Both the position numbers and the translations under genes were made by a program. 64,000 nucleotides of DNA, from contig NZ_CP014224.1 of assembly GCF_001697185.1 (NCBI RefSeq), positions 1,488,001-1,552,000 on the forward strand, in the 5' to 3' direction. The notes under the pieces are model-generated. The model saw only the letters and a program-made list of their open reading frames with translations, searched no databases and had not been told where the DNA came from. Positions 60,598 through 64,000 of the stretch are shown here, piece after piece. This DNA is from Wenyingzhuangia fucanilytica. GTDB lineage: Bacteria; Bacteroidota; Bacteroidia; Flavobacteriales; Flavobacteriaceae. Position 1 is the first letter of the stretch. Every line of letters starts with the position of its first letter.

Positions 60598-63386
60598 TAC
60601 TTTAGTTTTTCTTTTAAAAATTGACCTGTGTATGATTCTTTGTTTTGTGTTAAAGCTTCTGGTGTTCCCATAAACAATACATTTCCTCCATTTTTACCAC
60701 CTTCTTTTCCTATGTCAATAATATAATCTGCACACTTAATAAAATCTATGTTATGTTCAATCACAATTAGAGAATGTCCGTTTTCTATTAAGGCATTCAT
60801 AGATTTTAGTAACTTTTTAATATCGTGAAAATGCAATCCTGTAGTAGGTTCATCAAAAATAAATAGAGTAGGTTCTTGTCTACCACCTTTGACCAAGAAT
60901 GAAGCCAATTTGATACGTTGAGCCTCCCCACCAGAAAGGGTAGAAGAGGACTGACCTAAAGCTACATAACCCAAACCAACATCTTGTAAAGGTTGTAGTT
61001 TTTTGCTGATTTTACTTTGTTTGTGTTTTTTGAAAAAACTCAAAGCTTCATCAATAGATAAATTTAAAATATCATCAATATTTTTATCGTGATATTTTAC
61101 TTCTAACACTTCTTTTTGGAAACGTTTACCATTACAAGTTTCACAAGGCAAGTGTACATCGGCCATAAACTGCATTTCTATGGTTACTTCACCTTCACCT
61201 TTACATGTTTCGCATCGTCCACCATCTACGTTAAAAGAAAAATGTTTGGGTTGATAATTACGCATTTTAGCCAAATTTTCGTTGGCAAATAAAGCACGAA
61301 TATCATCATAAGCTTTGATGTAGGTTACCGGATTAGAACGTGAAGATTTCCCTATAGGATTTTGATCTATAAATTCTACATTTTTAACAGCATCTAAATC
61401 CCCTTTAACAGCAGTAACTTCTCCTATTTTATTTCCTTGACCAAAAATGTGTTTTTGTAAAGTAGGATAAACAATATCTTTAACCAAGGTACTTTTTCCA
61501 CTACCCGAAACTCCTGTAATTACTGACAAACAGTTTAAAGGAATGGTAACATTTATATTTTTTAAGTTGTTTTCTCTAGCGCCAACAACTTCAATTTTAT
61601 TTTTGGTATTTCTTCTTTTAAGCGGTACTTCAATAATATCGGCACCACTTAAATAATTTGCAGTGTGAGTGCTTGCTTTTAAAATGTCATCATAGGTTCC
61701 TTCTGCAACCAATTCCCCTCCAAAAACACCAGCGTTTGGACCAATATCTATAATATAATCGGCCTGTTTCATAATATCTTCATCGTGTTCTACCACAATA
61801 ACGGTGTTTCCTAAATCTCTTAATTTTTTAAGAACTTCTATCAGTTTTAAACTGTCTTTGGGGTGTAAACCAATACTAGGTTCATCTAAAATATACATAG
61901 AACCTACCAAGCTACTCCCTAAAGATGTAGCCAAATTGATACGTTGACTTTCTCCTCCAGACAAAGTATTAGAAGCTCTGTTTAAGGTTAAATACCCTAA
62001 ACCAACTTTGTCTAAAAAGCCTAAACGGTTGTTGATTTCTACCAACAATCTTTTTCCAATTTCAGCATCGTATTTGTTTAATGATAAGTTTTTCATGAAC
62101 TGCGTTAACTCATCAATAGGTAAGTTTATCAATTCATTGATGTTTTTATCTCCTACAAAAACATTGTTGGTTTCTGGCCTTAAACGAGTTCCTTTACAAG
62201 TGGTACATTTGGTTTTACCTCGGTAACGAGATAACATGACACGGAACTGAATTTTATAACTTTTAGATTCTAAATACTTGAAAAAATCGTGAATTCCCTC
62301 AAAAGATTTGGTTCCGTTCCACACCAATTCTTTTTGTGCTTCGGTTAATTCAAACCAAGGCTTATGTACAGGAATATCGTATTCAAAAGCATAATTGATC
62401 AAAGCATTTTTGTAATCAGAACTGCTTTCTCCTTTCCAAGGAGCAATACAATCTTCGTAAATAGAAAGAGAAGTATTGGGAATGACTAATTCTTCATCAA
62501 CACCAATAACATTTCCATACCCTTCACAAGTAGGGCAGGCTCCATAAGGATTGTTAAAACTAAAAAAATGAGTGTTGGGCTCGTAAAAAGTCATGCCATC
62601 TAACTCAAACTTATTGCTAAATTCTCTTGTAGATTTATTATTTAGGTTTTCTAAAACACAAAGTCCTTTTCCCTCATAAAAAGCAGTTTGAATAGAATCT
62701 GCCAAACGATTATAATAATCTTCATCATCTTTAACAACAATTCTGTCAATCACCAAATTCAGCTTTGTTTTTTTAGTGATTTTAGAAGCATCAACCTCTT
62801 CAATTCTATAGGTTTCTTCATCAACCTTAATTCTTGCATACCCTTGTTGAACCAAAATTTGCAAAGCTTTATCAGCATCTCTATCGCCTAAATCATAAGG
62901 AGCTAATAATAACAGTTTTGTTCTTTCCTCTAAAGATTTTAGATGGTTAATAACATCAGAAACCGTTTCTTTTTTTACTTCGTTCCCCGAAATAGGAGAG
63001 ATGGTTTTACCAATACGAGCGTATAAAAGTTTTAGGTAATCGTATATTTCTGTAGTAGTTCCCACGGTAGAACGTGGGTTAGAGGAGTTTACTTTTTGCT
63101 CAATAGCAATAGCAGGAGCAATTCCCTTGATATAATCTACCTTAGGTTTGTTTAGTTTTCCTAAAAACTGACGAGCATAAGATGATAAACTTTCTACATA
63201 CCTACGTTGTCCTTCGGCATATAAAGTATCAAAAGCCAAGCTAGATTTTCCTGAACCGGATAAACCTGTAATTACCACTAATTTGTTTCTTGGAATGGCT
63301 ACATCAATATCTTTTAAATTGTGTAAACCAGCACCTTTGATTAATATGTATTCTTTAGGAGATAATTTTTCTAGTACTTGACTCAT
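60597..63386 (-). CDS. uvrA: Excinuclease ABC subunit A
   Basis: 929 residues. Two ABC ATPase modules: GLSGSGKSSLAFDTLYAEGQ at the N-terminus and GVSGSGKSTLVKDIV at about 625. The two LSGGE signatures are NTLSGGESQRINLA and STLSGGEAQRIKLA. Zinc-binding Cys motifs CPTCEGYG, CTTCKGTRL, CETCKGEGEV and CETCNGKR are present. It recognises bulky DNA lesions for nucleotide-excision repair with UvrB and UvrC. The gene is upstream of, and overlaps by one base, the 122-residue protein gene. Length is that of a normal UvrA. Confidence 0.97.
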   Translation of the reverse strand: MSQVLEKLSPKEYILIKGAGLHNLKDIDVAIPRNKLVVITGLSGSGKSSLAFDTLYAEGQRRYVESLSSYARQFLGKLNKPKVDYIKGIAPAIAIEQKVNSSNPRSTVGTTTEIYDYLKLLYARIGKTISPISGNEVKKETVSDVINHLKSLEERTKLLLLAPYDLGDRDADKALQILVQQGYARIKVDEETYRIEEVDASKITKKTKLNLVIDRIVVKDDEDYYNRLADSIQTAFYEGKGLCVLENLNNKSTREFSNKFELDGMTFYEPNTHFFSFNNPYGACPTCEGYGNVIGVDEELVIPNTSLSIYEDCIAPWKGESSSDYKNALINYAFEYDIPVHKPWFELTEAQKELVWNGTKSFEGIHDFFKYLESKSYKIQFRVMLSRYRGKTKCTTCKGTRLRPETNNVFVGDKNINELINLPIDELTQFMKNLSLNKYDAEIGKRLLVEINNRLGFLDKVGLGYLTLNRASNTLSGGESQRINLATSLGSSLVGSMYILDEPSIGLHPKDSLKLIEVLKKLRDLGNTVIVVEHDEDIMKQADYIIDIGPNAGVFGGELVAEGTYDDILKASTHTANYLSGADIIEVPLKRRNTKNKIEVVGARENNLKNINVTIPLNCLSVITGVSGSGKSTLVKDIVYPTLQKHIFGQGNKIGEVTAVKGDLDAVKNVEFIDQNPIGKSSRSNPVTYIKAYDDIRALFANENLAKMRNYQPKHFSFNVDGGRCETCKGEGEVTIEMQFMADVHLPCETCNGKRFQKEVLEVKYHDKNIDDILNLSIDEALSFFKKHKQSKISKKLQPLQDVGLGYVALGQSSSTLSGGEAQRIKLASFLVKGGRQEPTLFIFDEPTTGLHFHDIKKLLKSMNALIENGHSLIVIEHNIDFIKCADYIIDIGKEGGKNGGNVLFMGTPEALTQNKESYTGQFLKEKLK

Positions 63387-63574
63387 GAATGATGCTTGTG
63401 TTGAGAATGTAAAAATAATTTATTTGATGCAATATGAAACCAAAAGATGAGATTATATAAATTCATGAGTAATTAAATTTTTGGTATATTTATTGCTCCT
63501 AAAGAATTAATATTAACGCTAAAATCAATTGCTTATTCCACAAAATTACATCAACTAATAAAAGTAATTAATAG

Positions 63575-64000
63575 ATGGATTTTACACCTAAGCACTCAGA
63601 TGCTGTCCTAGTTTCTATGTATATAAAGGGAAACGAAGATTGCTTGTCTGAATTGATTTCTAGACACCAAGAAAAAATATTTGGTTATATATATTCTAAA
63701 ACTTTTGATAAGGAACTTTCTGATGATCTTTTTCAAGACACCTTTATTAAAATAATTCACACTTTAAAAAGAGGAAAATACAACGAAGAAGGTAAGTTTT
63801 TGCCTTGGGCTTTGCGTATTGCCCATAATTTAACCATGGATTATTACCGTGATAAAAAGCGAAAAAAAACAAAATACGCATCTGAAAATTATGATGTTTT
63901 TGATTTTTTAGCCGCAGAAGATTTAAATGCAGAAGATAAAATTGAGTTAGAACAAACGCTAAATAAAATTACAAATCTGATTGATTTTTTACCTGCAGAC
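63575..64000 (+). CDS. ECF RNA polymerase sigma factor, 3'-truncated by window edge
   Basis: 142 residues are visible from the ATG at 63575 with no stop before 64000. Residues about 10-90 fit sigma-70 region 2: LVSMYIKGNEDCLSELISRHQEKIFGYIY, LSDDLFQDTFIKIIHTLKRG and LPWALRIAHNLTMDYYRD. The last visible part (EDKIELEQTLNKITNLIDFLPAD) is the linker and the beginning of region 4. It would activate extracytoplasmic-function regulons. It is divergent from uvrA, with 188 nt between. The C-terminal part and any anti-sigma gene lie outside the window. Confidence 0.88.
   Translation, partial: MDFTPKHSDAVLVSMYIKGNEDCLSELISRHQEKIFGYIYSKTFDKELSDDLFQDTFIKIIHTLKRGKYNEEGKFLPWALRIAHNLTMDYYRDKKRKKTKYASENYDVFDFLAAEDLNAEDKIELEQTLNKITNLIDFLPAD

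Overview
The window is AT-rich DNA from a marine-type member of the Bacteroidota, most likely family Flavobacteriaceae. The signs are: many lipoprotein and Sec-exported enzymes; a type IX secretion (T9SS) sorting domain at the C-terminus of the 892-residue metalloprotease; near-TAnnTTTG promoter elements; a degenerate flavobacterial intergenic repeat near 49883; and a polysaccharide utilisation locus (PUL) of the kind used on sulfated algal polymers. I cannot name the species. No tRNA, rRNA or CRISPR array was seen.

Region 1 (1-20820, + strand) is part of a PUL for a sulfated, rhamnose-containing polysaccharide, plausibly ulvan. It holds a 5'-truncated GH106 alpha-L-rhamnosidase, four consecutive S1-type sulfatases, and a heparinase II/III-like polysaccharide lyase closed by a strong terminator. 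A GntR-family sugar regulator follows, then a complete rhamnose route: bifunctional rhamnulose-1-phosphate aldolase/dehydrogenase, rhamnose isomerase, rhamnulokinase, FMN-dependent L-lactate dehydrogenase and an NCS1-type permease. Exported enzymes would desulfate and cut the polymer. Rhamnose would become DHAP plus L-lactaldehyde, then L-lactate, then pyruvate. No SusC/SusD pair or sulfatase-maturing enzyme lies inside the window.

Region 2 (20821-31707) starts with a dead fragment of an IS3-family transposase. A tight six-gene minus-strand operon follows: a CBM9-like lipoprotein, a di-haem peroxidase, a DUF2231/cytochrome/LRR membrane protein, a Tat-exported beta-propeller, a Tat-exported DUF1501 protein and a PSCyt1-DUF1549-LamG-DUF1553 lipoprotein. 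This is planctomycete/verrucomicrobial-style gene content of unknown function. It is read divergently from an AraC regulator.

Region 3 (31719-51540) is mixed: thioredoxin reductase, two lipid-linked-sugar type glycosyltransferases, a YdeI-CDGSH fusion, two rRNA/protein-type methyltransferases, NrnA, aquaporin, a VOC protein, a T9SS metzincin protease, a small secreted repeat protein, an orphan sulfatase, a D-lactate dehydrogenase-like flavo-iron-sulfur protein, a TfoX-N protein and LrgA/LrgB.

Region 4 (51541-55772) is the most unusual. A structured repeat region and a promoter with an embedded 22-nt palindrome precede a two-gene operon. The genes are a MutT-like Nudix hydrolase and a 1137-residue protein joining an HKD (PLD-like) nuclease, an SF2 helicase, DUF3427 and a LexA/UmuD-like S24 protease domain. 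The S24 domain keeps the Ala-Gly cleavage site, Ser and Lys at LexA-like spacing. It looks like a damage- or phage-responsive module.

Region 5 (55769-64000) is housekeeping: cysteine desulfurase, Lon, a VIT1-like transporter, a small protein coupled to uvrA, UvrA, and the start of an ECF sigma factor cut by the window end.
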